In this document: positions 33,743-42,191 of the stretch, piece after piece
Layout of the letters: every line of letters begins with the position of its first letter
Position numbering within the stretch: the stretch's first letter is position 1
Assembly: GCA_030446485.1 (NCBI GenBank)
Contig: JAUJNF010000013.1
Location: forward strand, 1 to 49,898
Reading direction: 5' to 3'
DNA from: Thermoleophilaceae bacterium
Lineage (GTDB): Bacteria; Actinomycetota; Thermoleophilia; Solirubrobacterales; Thermoleophilaceae
Length of the DNA: 49,898 nt
Translations under genes and position numbers: made by a program
The notes under the pieces: model-generated
Told to the model about the DNA's origin: nothing
The model's input: the letters and a program-made list of their open reading frames with translations, nothing else
The model's database searches: none

Positions 33743-33750
33743 GCCCGCCG

Positions 33751-34185
33751 ATGCCCGGCCCCTTCGTGCACCGGCTCCGCGTCCGCTACGGGGAGTGCGA
33801 TCCGCAGGGTGTCGTCTTCAACGCCAACTTCATCATGTACTTCGATGTCGCACTGACCGAGCTGTGGCGGGAGACCATCGGCCGCTACGACGCCATGCTC
33901 GAGGCCGGCACCGACATGGTGGTGGCGGAGGCCCGGGCTCGCTACCTCGCTCCGGCTGCGTTCGACGATGAGCTCGACATCGAGGTGCAGATCACGCGGC
34001 TGGGCGTAACCGGCATGTCCACGGCGATGTCGGTGCGGCGCGACGGTGCGACGGTGGTCGAGGGTGAGATGCGGCACGTGTTCATCGACCCCGCCACCAA
34101 GCTCAAGAAGCCGATACCTGAGGAGATCCGCGCGGCCATGGAGCCCTATCTCGCGCACGACTCCGAGGCCGCGGCACGGCGGTGA
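33751..34185 (+). CDS. Acyl-CoA thioesterase, hotdog fold (YbgC/4HBT type)
   Basis: A 144-residue hotdog-fold thioesterase, predicted to hydrolyse acyl-CoA thioesters in the cytoplasm. The N-terminal motif VRYGECDPQGVVFNANFIMY contains the catalytic Asp and the central-helix Asn and Tyr typical of the 4-hydroxybenzoyl-CoA thioesterase/YbgC group; the rest is the beta-sheet of the fold. Acyl substrate is unknown. The stop overlaps the GTG of the following DUF389 gene (GTGA), so the two were once translationally coupled. No fatty acid genes are nearby. Confidence 0.85.
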   Translation: MPGPFVHRLRVRYGECDPQGVVFNANFIMYFDVALTELWRETIGRYDAMLEAGTDMVVAEARARYLAPAAFDDELDIEVQITRLGVTGMSTAMSVRRDGATVVEGEMRHVFIDPATKLKKPIPEEIRAAMEPYLAHDSEAAARR

Positions 34186-35170
34186 TCCACCTCAGGATCG
34201 TCGCACCGCGGTTCAAGTCCGACCGCGTCCTGGAGCTGCTCCTGGCCTCGGACTCGGTGCTCAATGTGATCCGCCTGCCGGACGCCGCGCGCAAGCCGAC
34301 GGGGACGTGATCATGTGAGACGTCGCCCGGGAGGACGCGAGCGTGATCCTGGGTGACCTGCCCGAGCTCGAGGTTGCGGTCGACGGCTCGATCGCCGTGG
34401 CGAGCATCGACACCTCGATCGGTGACGCCGCAGACCGGGCCGAGAGCGCGGCCTCCGGCGTGCCGTCGGATGCGGTGGTCTGGGAAGAGGTGGAAGCGCG
34501 CACGTCCGAGAACACGGAGCTCTCCTTCAACTTCCTTGGCCTTCACGGGATCTTCCTGGACTCGCCGATCCTGATCATCGCGCCGCTGTCCAGCGCAGGG
34601 GCGATCTGGCCCGACGCTCGGTCAAGGCGCTCGCGGTGGGCTTCCCGCTGGGCATCATCGTCACCTACGGGGTGGCGCTTCTCCTCAAGGCCGTGGACCT
34701 CGTGCCGGAAGGCTTTGCGAGCGACGAGCACCCGCTCACGCAGTTCATCTCGCACCCCGACCTCTTCTCGGTGCTCGGCGCCGTCCTCGCCGGCACGGCC
34801 GGCGTGCTCTCCCTCACCGCCGCCAAGTCGGGAGCCCTGATCGGGGTGCTGATCTCGGTGACGACCATCCCGGCGGCGGCCAACGTGGCGGTGGCGGGGG
34901 CCTTCCGCGACTGGCAGGAGCTCGGCGGGGCCGCGGCGCAGCTCTCGATCAATCTGATGGCGCTCGTCCTGGCCGGGATCACGACCCTGTTCCTACAGCG
35001 GCGACTGTTTGACAGGCGCCGCCGCAGGCCCGAGCAGGCGCTCGAGCGCGAGGCCGCGGGGCTGGCGGGCCCGGGCGCCGGGCCAGGATTGGCCGCGGCG
35101 GGGGCGGCGCCGCCCAAGCGCGAGGGGGCCGGCCTCGCGCACCCCGCGCCGCTGATCCGCCCCCACAGCG
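34182..35170 (+). pseudogene. DUF389-like membrane protein, disrupted
   Basis: From GTG 34182 the protein reads VIHLRIVAPRFKSDRVLELL, resembling the ferredoxin-like N-terminus of DUF389 (TIGR00341) proteins. One base is missing at 34301-34304; the restored frame holds an in-frame TGA (34316) where the family seems to have Cys before DVARE. Further on SFNFL and GIFLDSPILII remain but two membrane stretches of about 10 and 16 residues appear to be lost around 34540-34600. The C-terminal half (from 34636, VGFPLGIIVTYGVALLL to QRRLFDRRRR) is intact with several helices. The function of DUF389 is unknown. The 3' end is not defined because no stop occurs before the convergent gene. Confidence 0.65.
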
Positions 35171-35223
35171 GTGATCCTTACCCAGACGCAGAGGCGACCC
35201 GGCGACGCCCGAGGACCCGCCCC

Positions 35224-36327
35224 TCAGCCCGTCGTCGAGCCGAGCGCCGACCAGATGTCGACCTTGGTGCGCACGCGGCCGATCACGTCGTCGGTGAAGT
35301 CGCTGGTGGTGGCGCTTCCGGCCAGGTCGAAGGTCCGCACCCCGCTCGCTGTGGCCTCGAGCACCGACTCGTAGATCGCCCGCGAGGCCACGTCGGCCTT
35401 CCGGTCGCCGGCCTGCGCCACGTAGTGCAGCACGGCCGCGGCGGCCATGATCATCGCCATGGGGTTGGCCAGGTTCTTCCCCAACAGGCTCGGGGCGGTG
35501 CCGTGCGGGGCCTCGGCCATCACCGCGGACGGCTCGTAGTCCTCGCGGAAGGCGAGCAGCACCGACTCCGCTCCGGCGATCGAGCCGAAGAGCGGCAGGA
35601 CGAAGTCCGACAGGCAGTCGCCGTCGCGGTTGAGCGCCGGGATCACGAGCGGCGCGTCGGCGGCGCCCGTGATCAGCCCGGCGTAGGTGGCGTCGATCAG
35701 GACCGGCTGGTACCCGACTTCCGGATGACGCTGGGCCGCGGCGTCGAGCTCCTCCTTGAGCATCCCCTCGTAGACGGGGCTCACCGTCCACTTGGGCCCG
35801 CCGTACACCCGCGCGTGGATCTTGCGCGCCGTGCGGAAGCTGTACTCGGCCACGGCGCGGCACACATGGCGGGAGATGCGCTCGGTCCGGAAGGCCACCT
35901 CCTCGTCCTCCTCGCCCTCGCGCCACTGCTCGGCCCCGTAGGCGTCGCCCACCGCCATGCGGCAGATCGAGATCGGGAAGTGCACGCCGGCGATCGGCGT
36001 CACACCCGGGATCCGGCGGCCGGTGCGGATGATCACCTTGCCGTCGATCTCCTCGCGGAGTATCCGGTTGGGGCTGCCGACGTCGTCCTTGCCCTCGGGC
36101 GTGATCGTGGCCGCCTTGAGGCCGAAGCCCGACTCGCGCATGGCCCGCGCGGCCTCGACCACCACCTCGTTGCCGGTCTGGCGCCGGTGCTCCAGCGAGA
36201 GGTCGTAGTGCGCGAGCTCGACGTCCACGCCCGTGACCGATGGGTCGAGCACGCGCACGGCCTGCTCGAGCAGCTCCTGCCCTGTCTCGTCGCCCTCGAG
36301 GACGATGATGCGCGCCGGCTCGGCCAT
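35224..36327 (-). CDS. Isocitrate/isopropylmalate dehydrogenase family protein, probable isocitrate dehydrogenase
   Basis: A 367-residue beta-decarboxylating dehydrogenase. The N-terminal motif is LEGDETGQELLEQA in place of the usual GDGIGPE. The metal and substrate region reads ALNRDGDCLSDFVLPLFGSI, and the cofactor loop EAPHGTAPSLLGKNLANP is closer to isocitrate than isopropylmalate dehydrogenases. With a complete leuB elsewhere in the window, an isocitrate dehydrogenase role in the TCA cycle is most likely. Cofactor preference cannot be settled by eye. ATG 36327 is preceded by TACAGT nine bases away. It is convergent with the broken DUF389 gene and downstream of the HD gene on the same strand. 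Confidence 0.8.
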   Translation of the reverse strand: MAEPARIIVLEGDETGQELLEQAVRVLDPSVTGVDVELAHYDLSLEHRRQTGNEVVVEAARAMRESGFGLKAATITPEGKDDVGSPNRILREEIDGKVIIRTGRRIPGVTPIAGVHFPISICRMAVGDAYGAEQWREGEEDEEVAFRTERISRHVCRAVAEYSFRTARKIHARVYGGPKWTVSPVYEGMLKEELDAAAQRHPEVGYQPVLIDATYAGLITGAADAPLVIPALNRDGDCLSDFVLPLFGSIAGAESVLLAFREDYEPSAVMAEAPHGTAPSLLGKNLANPMAMIMAAAAVLHYVAQAGDRKADVASRAIYESVLEATASGVRTFDLAGSATTSDFTDDVIGRVRTKVDIWSALGSTTG

Positions 36328-36336
36328 GTGCGAGCG

Positions 36337-36342
36337 ACTGTA
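36337..36342 (-). promoter_or_regulatory. -10 box TACAGT for the dehydrogenase
   Basis: On the minus strand TACAGT is followed by 9 bases and ATG 36327. It suggests the dehydrogenase is transcribed separately from the HD gene upstream. Confidence 0.4.
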
Positions 36343-36390
36343 CCCGGGCGTCGGACCGTGCCGAGGAGCGGCCCCGTCCGCCCCGTCCGC

Positions 36391-36963
36391 CTACCCCGAG
36401 TCCGGCTCCAGCCCGAGCTCCGCGGCCCGCTCCTCCATCGCGGCGATCACACGTGCCACGTGAGCGTCGAAGTCCACGCCGAGCTCCTCGACGCCGCGCC
36501 GCACCCCCTCGCGGTCCACGCCCGCCGCGAAGCTCGGCTGCCCCAGCTTCTTCTTCACCGACTTGGGCGCCATCCCGTGGATGCCCGTCGGGCGCACGCG
36601 CGCGCACGCGGCCACGAACCCCGACAGCTCGTCGACGGCATACAGGGTGCGGGCAAGCGGGGTGACCCGCGGCACGCCGAGGAAGTCCGCGTGGCCGGCC
36701 ACGGCGTCGATCAGCTCCGCCGGATACTCGAGCCGGCGTAGCTCGTCGATGGCCATGCGCGGATGCCCGGTCTCGAGGTCGGGATAGCGCTCGTAGTCGA
36801 GGTCGTGGAGAATCCCGGTGGCTGCCCACAGCTCCTCGTCGTGCCCGCCCTCGCGCGCGTAGGAGACCATGGCGGCCTCCACGCCCAGCACGTGCTTGCG
36901 CAGCGAGTCCGACTCGGTCCACTCGCAGAACAGCGCCCAGGCAGCATCTCGATCGACGTCCAT
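36391..36963 (-). CDS. HD-domain phosphohydrolase-like protein
   Basis: A 190-residue cytoplasmic protein of the HDIG-type HD superfamily, metal-dependent phosphohydrolases. Metal ligands are visible as His in LRKHVLGVEAAM, the HD pair in TGILHDLDYERYPD, His in ETGHPRMAID and His in VAGHADFLG. The C-terminal part (SVKKKLGQPSFAAGVDREGV) is a helical extension found in related uncharacterised proteins. The substrate is unknown; nucleotides are common for the fold. ATG 36963 is preceded by TACGTT nine bases upstream. It is divergent from murA, with a 125-base gap. Confidence 0.85.
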   Translation of the reverse strand: MDVDRDAAWALFCEWTESDSLRKHVLGVEAAMVSYAREGGHDEELWAATGILHDLDYERYPDLETGHPRMAIDELRRLEYPAELIDAVAGHADFLGVPRVTPLARTLYAVDELSGFVAACARVRPTGIHGMAPKSVKKKLGQPSFAAGVDREGVRRGVEELGVDFDAHVARVIAAMEERAAELGLEPDSG

Positions 36964-36972
36964 CGCGGCGTC

Positions 36973-36978
36973 AACGTA
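36973..36978 (-). promoter_or_regulatory. -10 box TACGTT for the HD gene
   Basis: TACGTT on the minus strand is followed by 9 bases and ATG 36963. The same hexamer precedes the small gene at 4790. Confidence 0.4.
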
Positions 36979-37088
36979 CAGCCTGGCGCGAGCGGCAGGG
37001 GAAGCCCGCCCAGAGTCGAAAAGACGGCCACATGCCCTTCGCTACGCTTGCGCCGCCGCCGGGGCCGCCGCCTCGGGCAGCACGAACC

Positions 37089-38384
37089 ATGGAGAAATTC
37101 GTAATCGAAGGCGGCCATCCGCTGTCCGGCACGATCACGCCCGCCGGCAACAAGAATGCCGCCCTACCCGCGCTCGCCGCCTCGCTCCTCACCGAGGAGG
37201 AGGTCCTGGTGCGCAACGTGCCGCGGATCAGGGACGTCGAGGCCATGCTCGAGCTGCTCGCCGACCTCGGCGTGCGCGTGGAGTGGCGCGACGACAGCAG
37301 CGTGTGCCTGTGCGCCGCCGAGGTGACCAGCACCGACGTCGACGCAGCCCTGGCCGAGCCCATCCGGGCCTCGTTCCTGGTGGCCGGCCCCCTGCTCGCG
37401 CGCTTCGGTCGCGCGAAGATGCCTCCGCCCGGCGGCGACGTGATCGGCCGGCGCCGCCTCGACCCGCACCTCGACGCCTTCAGGGCCCTGGGGGCGCACG
37501 TGCAGGCGGGCCGCGACTACGAGCTCACCGCCGAGCACGGCCTCAAGGCCTGCGACTTCTTCATGGATGAGCCCTCGGTGATGGCCACCGAGAACGCCCT
37601 CATGGCCGCCGCGCTCACGCCCGGGTCGACCGTGATCCACAACGCCGCTTCCGAGCCGCACGTCCAGGACCTCGCCCGCCTGCTGCTGCAGATGGGCGCC
37701 CGCGTGGAGGGCATCGGCTCGAACGTGATGCTGGTGCACGGAAGCGAGACGCTGGGCGGCGCCGACCACCGGCTGGCTCCCGACTACATCGAGGTCGCGA
37801 GCTTCATCGCGCTCGCGGCGGTCACCGGCGGTGAGCTGCGCATCAAGGACGCCGTGCGCGACCACCTGCGGATGACCACGCTGATCTTCGCGCGCCTGGG
37901 GTGCGAGATCGGATGGGACGGCGACGACGTGATCGTCCCGCCCGGACAGCAGCTCGTGGTGCAGAACGACCACGGGGACGCCATCTCGAAGATCGAGGAC
38001 GGCCCCTGGCCGGCCTTCCCCGCGGACCTCACGAGCATCGCCCTGGCCATGGCCACCCAGGCCGACGGGCTCGTGCTGATCTTCGAGAAGATGTTCGAGA
38101 ACCGTCTCTTCTTCGTCGACAAGCTGGTGTCGATGGGCGCTCGGGTGCTGCTCTGCGATCCGCACCGAGCGGTGGTGGCCGGCCGCAGCCGACTTCACGG
38201 CGAGCGCGTCGACAGCCCCGACATCCGCGCCGGCATGGCGATGCTCATCGCCGCGCTGTGCGCCGAGGGTCGCTCCGAGATCGGCAACATCCGCCAGATC
38301 GACCGCGGTTACGAGCGGATCGACGAGCGGCTGCAGTCGCTCGGCGCGCACATCGAGCGCGTGGCGACCGACGTGCCGGCCTAG
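37089..38384 (+). CDS. murA: UDP-N-acetylglucosamine 1-carboxyvinyltransferase with Asp at the active-site Cys position
   Basis: Transfers enolpyruvate from PEP to UDP-GlcNAc, the first committed step of peptidoglycan synthesis, in the cytoplasm. The 431-residue protein has the catalytic Lys22 (AGNKNAALPALAAS) and conserved blocks ENALMAAALTPGST and KIEDGPWPAFPADLTSI. The loop that normally carries Cys reads PPGGDVIGRRRLDPH, placing Asp at residue 117. In Mycobacterium and Chlamydia a Cys-to-Asp change at this site keeps activity and gives intrinsic fosfomycin resistance. ATG 37089 starts MEKFVIEGG; an upstream frame is ignored. TACGCT at 37043-37048 may be its -10, leaving a leader of about 35 bases. 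The his genes follow after 30 bases. Confidence 0.95.
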   Translation: MEKFVIEGGHPLSGTITPAGNKNAALPALAASLLTEEEVLVRNVPRIRDVEAMLELLADLGVRVEWRDDSSVCLCAAEVTSTDVDAALAEPIRASFLVAGPLLARFGRAKMPPPGGDVIGRRRLDPHLDAFRALGAHVQAGRDYELTAEHGLKACDFFMDEPSVMATENALMAAALTPGSTVIHNAASEPHVQDLARLLLQMGARVEGIGSNVMLVHGSETLGGADHRLAPDYIEVASFIALAAVTGGELRIKDAVRDHLRMTTLIFARLGCEIGWDGDDVIVPPGQQLVVQNDHGDAISKIEDGPWPAFPADLTSIALAMATQADGLVLIFEKMFENRLFFVDKLVSMGARVLLCDPHRAVVAGRSRLHGERVDSPDIRAGMAMLIAALCAEGRSEIGNIRQIDRGYERIDERLQSLGAHIERVATDVPA

Positions 38385-38414
38385 CGCCGCGCCGGGGCCC
38401 TTACCCGACCGGCG

Positions 38415-39413
38415 GTGGCCGAAGCGGTGATCCACCCCATCCCTCCCGGGACGCGGGACATGCTCCCCGACGAGATGCGGGAGCTGGCCGCGCTCAACGA
38501 GCGCCTGCACGCCGTGTTCGCGGCCGCGGGCTACGGCGAGGTGCGCACGCCCGCGATCGAGTACGAGGACGTCCTGCGCCGCGGCGACGACCGTGCCGCG
38601 GGAGCGAGCTTCCGGCTCTTCGACGGCAGCGGCCGGGTGCTGGCCCTGCGCTCCGACACCACCATTCCCATCGCTCGCCTCGTGGCCAGCCGCTACGCGG
38701 ACGCGCCCATGCCACTGCGGTTGTGCTACTTCGACAACGCTTACCGGCCGGCTCAGCCGGGCCGCGGACAGGCCTCGGAGTTCATGCAGGCGGGCCTCGA
38801 GCTGGTGGGCTCGCCCGCACCGGGGGGCGACGTCGAGGTGATCGCGCTGGTGCTCGACGCGCTCGACGCCGCGGGCCTCGGCCGCCACCGAGTCGGCCTC
38901 GGCGACGGCTCGCTGTACCGGCGGCTGCTGGCGAGCTTCGGCGTGCCGGAGGGCGAGCGCCCCGTGCTGCTCGACGCCCTGTCGCGTCGCGACCTGGTGG
39001 GCCTGGCCACCCATGTCGACGGGCTCTCGCTGTCGCGCACGGCGCGCGACGCGCTGGTGGGCCTGCCGGCGCTGCGCGGCGGCCCAGAGATCCTGGCGAC
39101 GGACGTCGAGCCGGTGCACGCCGCGCTTGCGGGCCTGCGCGCCTGTTACGAGGCCCTGGACGCGCGTGGCGCGGGGGACCGCGTAATCCTCGATCTCGGC
39201 CTGGTGCGCGAGCTCGGCTATTACACAGGGGTGGTGTTCGAGATCTACGACCCGGCCGTGGGCTTCGCCCTGGGCGGCGGAGGCCGCTACGACGAGCTGC
39301 TCGGGCGCTTCGGCCGGCCCCTTCCCGCCTGCGGGGTGGCCCTCGACGTACAGCGGGTGCACACCGCGATGCTCGCGGAGGAGCGCCTGGCCGCCCGGGG
39401 GACCTCCGAGTGA
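38415..39413 (+). CDS. hisZ: ATP phosphoribosyltransferase regulatory subunit
   Basis: A 332-residue catalytically inactive relative of histidyl-tRNA synthetase that joins short-form HisG and makes it active and histidine-responsive. PPGTRDMLPDEM at the N-terminus, the class II motif LRSDTTIPIARLVASR, and the C-terminal GYYTGVVFEIYDPAVGF with GGGGRYDELLGRFG are typical. The anticodon-binding domain of a true HisS (about 420 residues) is missing. It sits directly before hisG, and its stop overlaps the hisG start (GTGA). GTG 38415 is chosen for the normal N-terminus. Confidence 0.93.
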   Translation: MAEAVIHPIPPGTRDMLPDEMRELAALNERLHAVFAAAGYGEVRTPAIEYEDVLRRGDDRAAGASFRLFDGSGRVLALRSDTTIPIARLVASRYADAPMPLRLCYFDNAYRPAQPGRGQASEFMQAGLELVGSPAPGGDVEVIALVLDALDAAGLGRHRVGLGDGSLYRRLLASFGVPEGERPVLLDALSRRDLVGLATHVDGLSLSRTARDALVGLPALRGGPEILATDVEPVHAALAGLRACYEALDARGAGDRVILDLGLVRELGYYTGVVFEIYDPAVGFALGGGGRYDELLGRFGRPLPACGVALDVQRVHTAMLAEERLAARGTSE

Positions 39414-40060
39414 CCGCGGGCGAGGGCCTGCGAATCGCCGTGCCGCGAGGGTCGCTGTTCGAGGACACGCTCGACCTGCTCGACCGCCTCGACGTCGACA
39501 CCAGCGAGATCCGCTCGAACGACCGCAAGCTCCTGTTCGAGGACGCCGGCGTGGTGACCATGCGCCCGAGCGACGTGCCCACCTACGTGCAGCACGGCGC
39601 CGCCGACCTGGGCATCACCGGGAAGGATGTGCTGCTCGAGCAGCCCGAGCGCGAGGTGTACGAGCTCCTCGACCTGGGCTACGGGCGCTGCCAGATGGTG
39701 GTGGCCGCGCGCGAGGGGGACGACTCGGTGGCCGAGTCCCTGCGCCGGCTCGGCACCGTACGCGTGGCCACCAAGTACCCGCGCATCGCGGCGCGCCACT
39801 TCGCCGACACCGGGCGTCAGGCCGAGATCGTGGAGGTGAAGGGATCGGTGGAGATCGCGCCGCTCACCGGGCTCGTGGACTCGATCGTCGACCTGACCGC
39901 CACCGGGCGGACGCTTGCCGAGAACCACCTGGAGATCCGGGAGACCATCCACGAGTGCACCGCCCGGCTGATCGCCAACCCCGTCGCGCACAAGCTCAAG
40001 GCCCGTGCCATCGACGACCTGGTCGCGCGCGTGCGGGCCGCGGGAGCGGAGGACCCCTGA
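39410..40060 (+). CDS. hisG: ATP phosphoribosyltransferase, short form
   Basis: Catalyses the first step of histidine synthesis, ATP plus PRPP to phosphoribosyl-ATP. At 216 residues it is the short form lacking the C-terminal regulatory domain, consistent with hisZ next to it. Motifs are RIAVPRGSLFEDTL, DVPTYVQHGAADLGITGKD, and the PRPP-binding EIAPLTGLVDSIVDLTATGR. GTG 39410 overlaps the hisZ stop by four bases, and the hisG stop shares its last base with the hisH ATG. The HisG/HisZ genes are therefore tightly coupled. Confidence 0.96.
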   Translation: MTAGEGLRIAVPRGSLFEDTLDLLDRLDVDTSEIRSNDRKLLFEDAGVVTMRPSDVPTYVQHGAADLGITGKDVLLEQPEREVYELLDLGYGRCQMVVAAREGDDSVAESLRRLGTVRVATKYPRIAARHFADTGRQAEIVEVKGSVEIAPLTGLVDSIVDLTATGRTLAENHLEIRETIHECTARLIANPVAHKLKARAIDDLVARVRAAGAEDP

Positions 40061-40689
40061 TGCAGGCCCGGATCGCCGTGCTCGACTACGGCATGGGCAA
40101 CCTGCGCTCGGTGGAGAAGGCCCTCGAGCGAGTGGGGGCGGTGGCCACGGTTACGCGCGACCACGGCCTGGTCCGCTCGTGCGACGGCGTGGTGCTCCCC
40201 GGCGTCGGCGCCTTCCCCAAGGCGATGGTGGCGGTGCGCGAGCTCGGCTTCGACGTTCTGCTCGCCGAGCTGGTCGAGGCCGGCACGCCCACCATCGGCC
40301 TGTGCATGGGCATGCAGCTGCTGTTCGACAGCACCACCGAGCTGGGCGGCGGCATCGGACTCGGACTGCTCCACGGCGACGTCGAGGCCCTGGACTCGGC
40401 CGGCCTCAAGCTGCCGCAGATCGGCTGGAACGCGGTGTCCTGGCGCCAGTCCTCGCCGCTCGTCGAGGGCCTGCCCGATCCGTGCGCCTTCTACCACGTT
40501 CACTCTTTCGCACCGCGCGCGACCGAGCTGGGCGACGTGCTCGGCACCGCCGTCTACGGCAGCGAGTTCGTGACAGCGGTCGAGCGCCCGCCGCTGTTCG
40601 GTGTGCAGTTCCACCCGGAGAAGTCGGGTGCCCAGGGCCTGCGGCTGCTGCAGAACTTCGCAGGGATCTCGGTGCGCGCCCCCGCGTGA
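40060..40689 (+). CDS. hisH: Imidazole glycerol phosphate synthase, glutaminase subunit
   Basis: Supplies ammonia from glutamine to HisF. A 209-residue class I glutamine amidotransferase with [16 protein letters not shown] at the N-terminus, the oxyanion and nucleophile elbow [13 protein letters not shown] (catalytic Cys) and the catalytic His and Glu in [14 protein letters not shown] 40060 overlaps the last base of the hisG stop. Its own stop overlaps the hisA GTG by four bases. The order hisH-hisA-hisF is the common actinobacterial one, although hisB, hisC, hisD and hisI are not in this window. Confidence 0.96.
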   Translation: MQARIAVLDYGMGNLRSVEKALERVGAVATVTRDHGLVRSCDGVVLPGVGAFPKAMVAVRELGFDVLLAELVEAGTPTIGLCMGMQLLFDSTTELGGGIGLGLLHGDVEALDSAGLKLPQIGWNAVSWRQSSPLVEGLPDPCAFYHVHSFAPRATELGDVLGTAVYGSEFVTAVERPPLFGVQFHPEKSGAQGLRLLQNFAGISVRAPA

Positions 40690-41414
40690 TCTTCCTGCCC
40701 GCCATCGACATCCGCGACGGCCGCGCCGTGCGGCTCGAGCAGGGCGACTTCGAGAAGGAGACCGTCTACGTCGACGACCCGCTCGAGGCCGCGCGCAGCT
40801 TCGTGGCCGCGGGGGCCCGCTCCCTGCACGTCGTCGATCTCGACGGCGCCCGCGACGGCGCGCCGGCCAACCTCCACCACCTCAAGCGCATCACCGAGGA
40901 GCTGCGCGTGCCGGTGCAGTACGGGGGCGGGCTGCGCACGCTCGTGGACGTGCGGGCCGCCCTGGGGGCCGGGGCCGAGCGGGTGGTGCTGGGCACCGCG
41001 GCCTACAACGACGTCGAGTTCCTCGAGGAGGCGCTCGCCTCCTGGGAGCCCCGCATCCTGGTGGCGATCGACGTGCGCGAGGGGTTCGTCTCGGTGGCGG
41101 GATGGACCAAGGGCACCCAGATGCGCGCCGACGACGTGATCGTGCGCCTGCAGCGCCGCGGCGTCAAGCGCTTCGCCTATACGAACGTCGATCGCGACGG
41201 CATGCTCGACGGGCTCGACGTCGAGGAGGTGCGCCGCGTGGGCGGCGTGATCCGCGGGCGCTTCCTCTACTCGGGCGGCGTCGGCTCGCTCGAGGACCTG
41301 ACCGCCCTGAAGGGCCTGCGTCTGCTGAACCTGGCGGGCGTGATCTCCGGCAAGGCGCTGTACGAGCGCCGCTTCACGGTCGCCGAGGCGAGGGCGGCGC
41401 TCGAGGAACGCTGA
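40686..41414 (+). CDS. hisA: ProFAR isomerase
   Basis: A TIM-barrel isomerase converting ProFAR to PRFAR in histidine synthesis. The 242-residue protein shows the catalytic Asp in [15 protein letters not shown], the phosphate-binding [10 protein letters not shown], the second catalytic Asp region [11 protein letters not shown], and the C-terminal phosphate site [11 protein letters not shown] with VISGKALYE. In many actinobacteria a HisA homologue (PriA) also serves tryptophan synthesis as TrpF. Whether this copy is bifunctional cannot be told by eye, and no trp gene is nearby. GTG 40686 overlaps the hisH stop. Confidence 0.94.
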   Translation: MIFLPAIDIRDGRAVRLEQGDFEKETVYVDDPLEAARSFVAAGARSLHVVDLDGARDGAPANLHHLKRITEELRVPVQYGGGLRTLVDVRAALGAGAERVVLGTAAYNDVEFLEEALASWEPRILVAIDVREGFVSVAGWTKGTQMRADDVIVRLQRRGVKRFAYTNVDRDGMLDGLDVEEVRRVGGVIRGRFLYSGGVGSLEDLTALKGLRLLNLAGVISGKALYERRFTVAEARAALEER

Positions 41415-42175
41415 TGCTGCTGAAGCGCGTCATCCCCTGCCTCGATGTCGACGCCGGCCGCGTGGTGAAGGGCACGAACTTCGTCGGCCTGCGCGACGCG
41501 GGCGACCCGGTCGAGCTCGGGCGCCGCTACGAGGTCGAGGGAGCCGACGAGCTCGTCTTCCTCGACATCACGGCCTCCCACGAGGGCCGTGACACGGTGG
41601 TGGAGCTCGCCCGGAGGACGGCCGACGACGTGTTCATCCCCTTCACCATCGGCGGCGGCATCCGCTCGGTGGCAGACGCGCAGGCGGTGCTCGACGCCGG
41701 GGCCGACAAGGTGTCGGTCAACTCGGCCGCGGTCGCCCGGCCCGAGCTCATCGGTGAGCTGGCCGAGGTGTTCGGCGCCCAGTGCGTGGTCCTGGCCATC
41801 GACGCTCGCCGCCGCGCGACGGGTGACGGGTACGAGGTCTTCGTGAGCGGTGGGAGAACGGCCACCGGGCGCGACGCCGTGGAGTGGGCGCGCGAGGGTG
41901 CCGAGCGCGGCGCCGGCGAGATCCTGCTGACGAGCATGGACCGGGACGGCACGGAGGAGGGCTACGAGCTCCACCTTACGCGCGCGGTGGCCGAGGCCGT
42001 CGACATCCCGGTGATCGCCTCCGGTGGAGCCGGCAACCTCGACCACCTGGTCGACGCGGTGCGCGATGGCCACGCCGACGCCGTGCTGTGCGCCTCAATC
42101 TTCCACTACGGCGAGTACACGGTCGGCGAGGCCAAGGCCCGCATGGCCGCCGCCGGCATCCCGGTGCGGCGGTAG
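41414..42175 (+). CDS. hisF: Imidazole glycerol phosphate synthase, cyclase subunit
   Basis: A 253-residue TIM barrel that, with ammonia from HisH, converts PRFAR to imidazole glycerol phosphate and AICAR. Motifs are [18 protein letters not shown] with the catalytic Asp, [23 protein letters not shown], the second Asp region [14 protein letters not shown], and [13 protein letters not shown] with [14 protein letters not shown] 41414 shares one base with the hisA stop, closing a run of five his genes with no intergenic DNA. A 13-base gap leads to the nucleotidyltransferase gene. Confidence 0.97.
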   Translation: MLLKRVIPCLDVDAGRVVKGTNFVGLRDAGDPVELGRRYEVEGADELVFLDITASHEGRDTVVELARRTADDVFIPFTIGGGIRSVADAQAVLDAGADKVSVNSAAVARPELIGELAEVFGAQCVVLAIDARRRATGDGYEVFVSGGRTATGRDAVEWAREGAERGAGEILLTSMDRDGTEEGYELHLTRAVAEAVDIPVIASGGAGNLDHLVDAVRDGHADAVLCASIFHYGEYTVGEAKARMAAAGIPVRR

Positions 42176-42191
42176 GGCGGAGCGACCGGTG

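Noticed and set aside
34205..34230. tRNA T-arm-like string GGTTCAAGTCC
   Set aside because: It lies in the DUF389 coding frame and no acceptor, D- or anticodon arms can be built around it.
35224..36327. Second leuB copy
   Set aside because: The signature motifs differ from leuB and resemble isocitrate dehydrogenases; a full leuB is at 16334.
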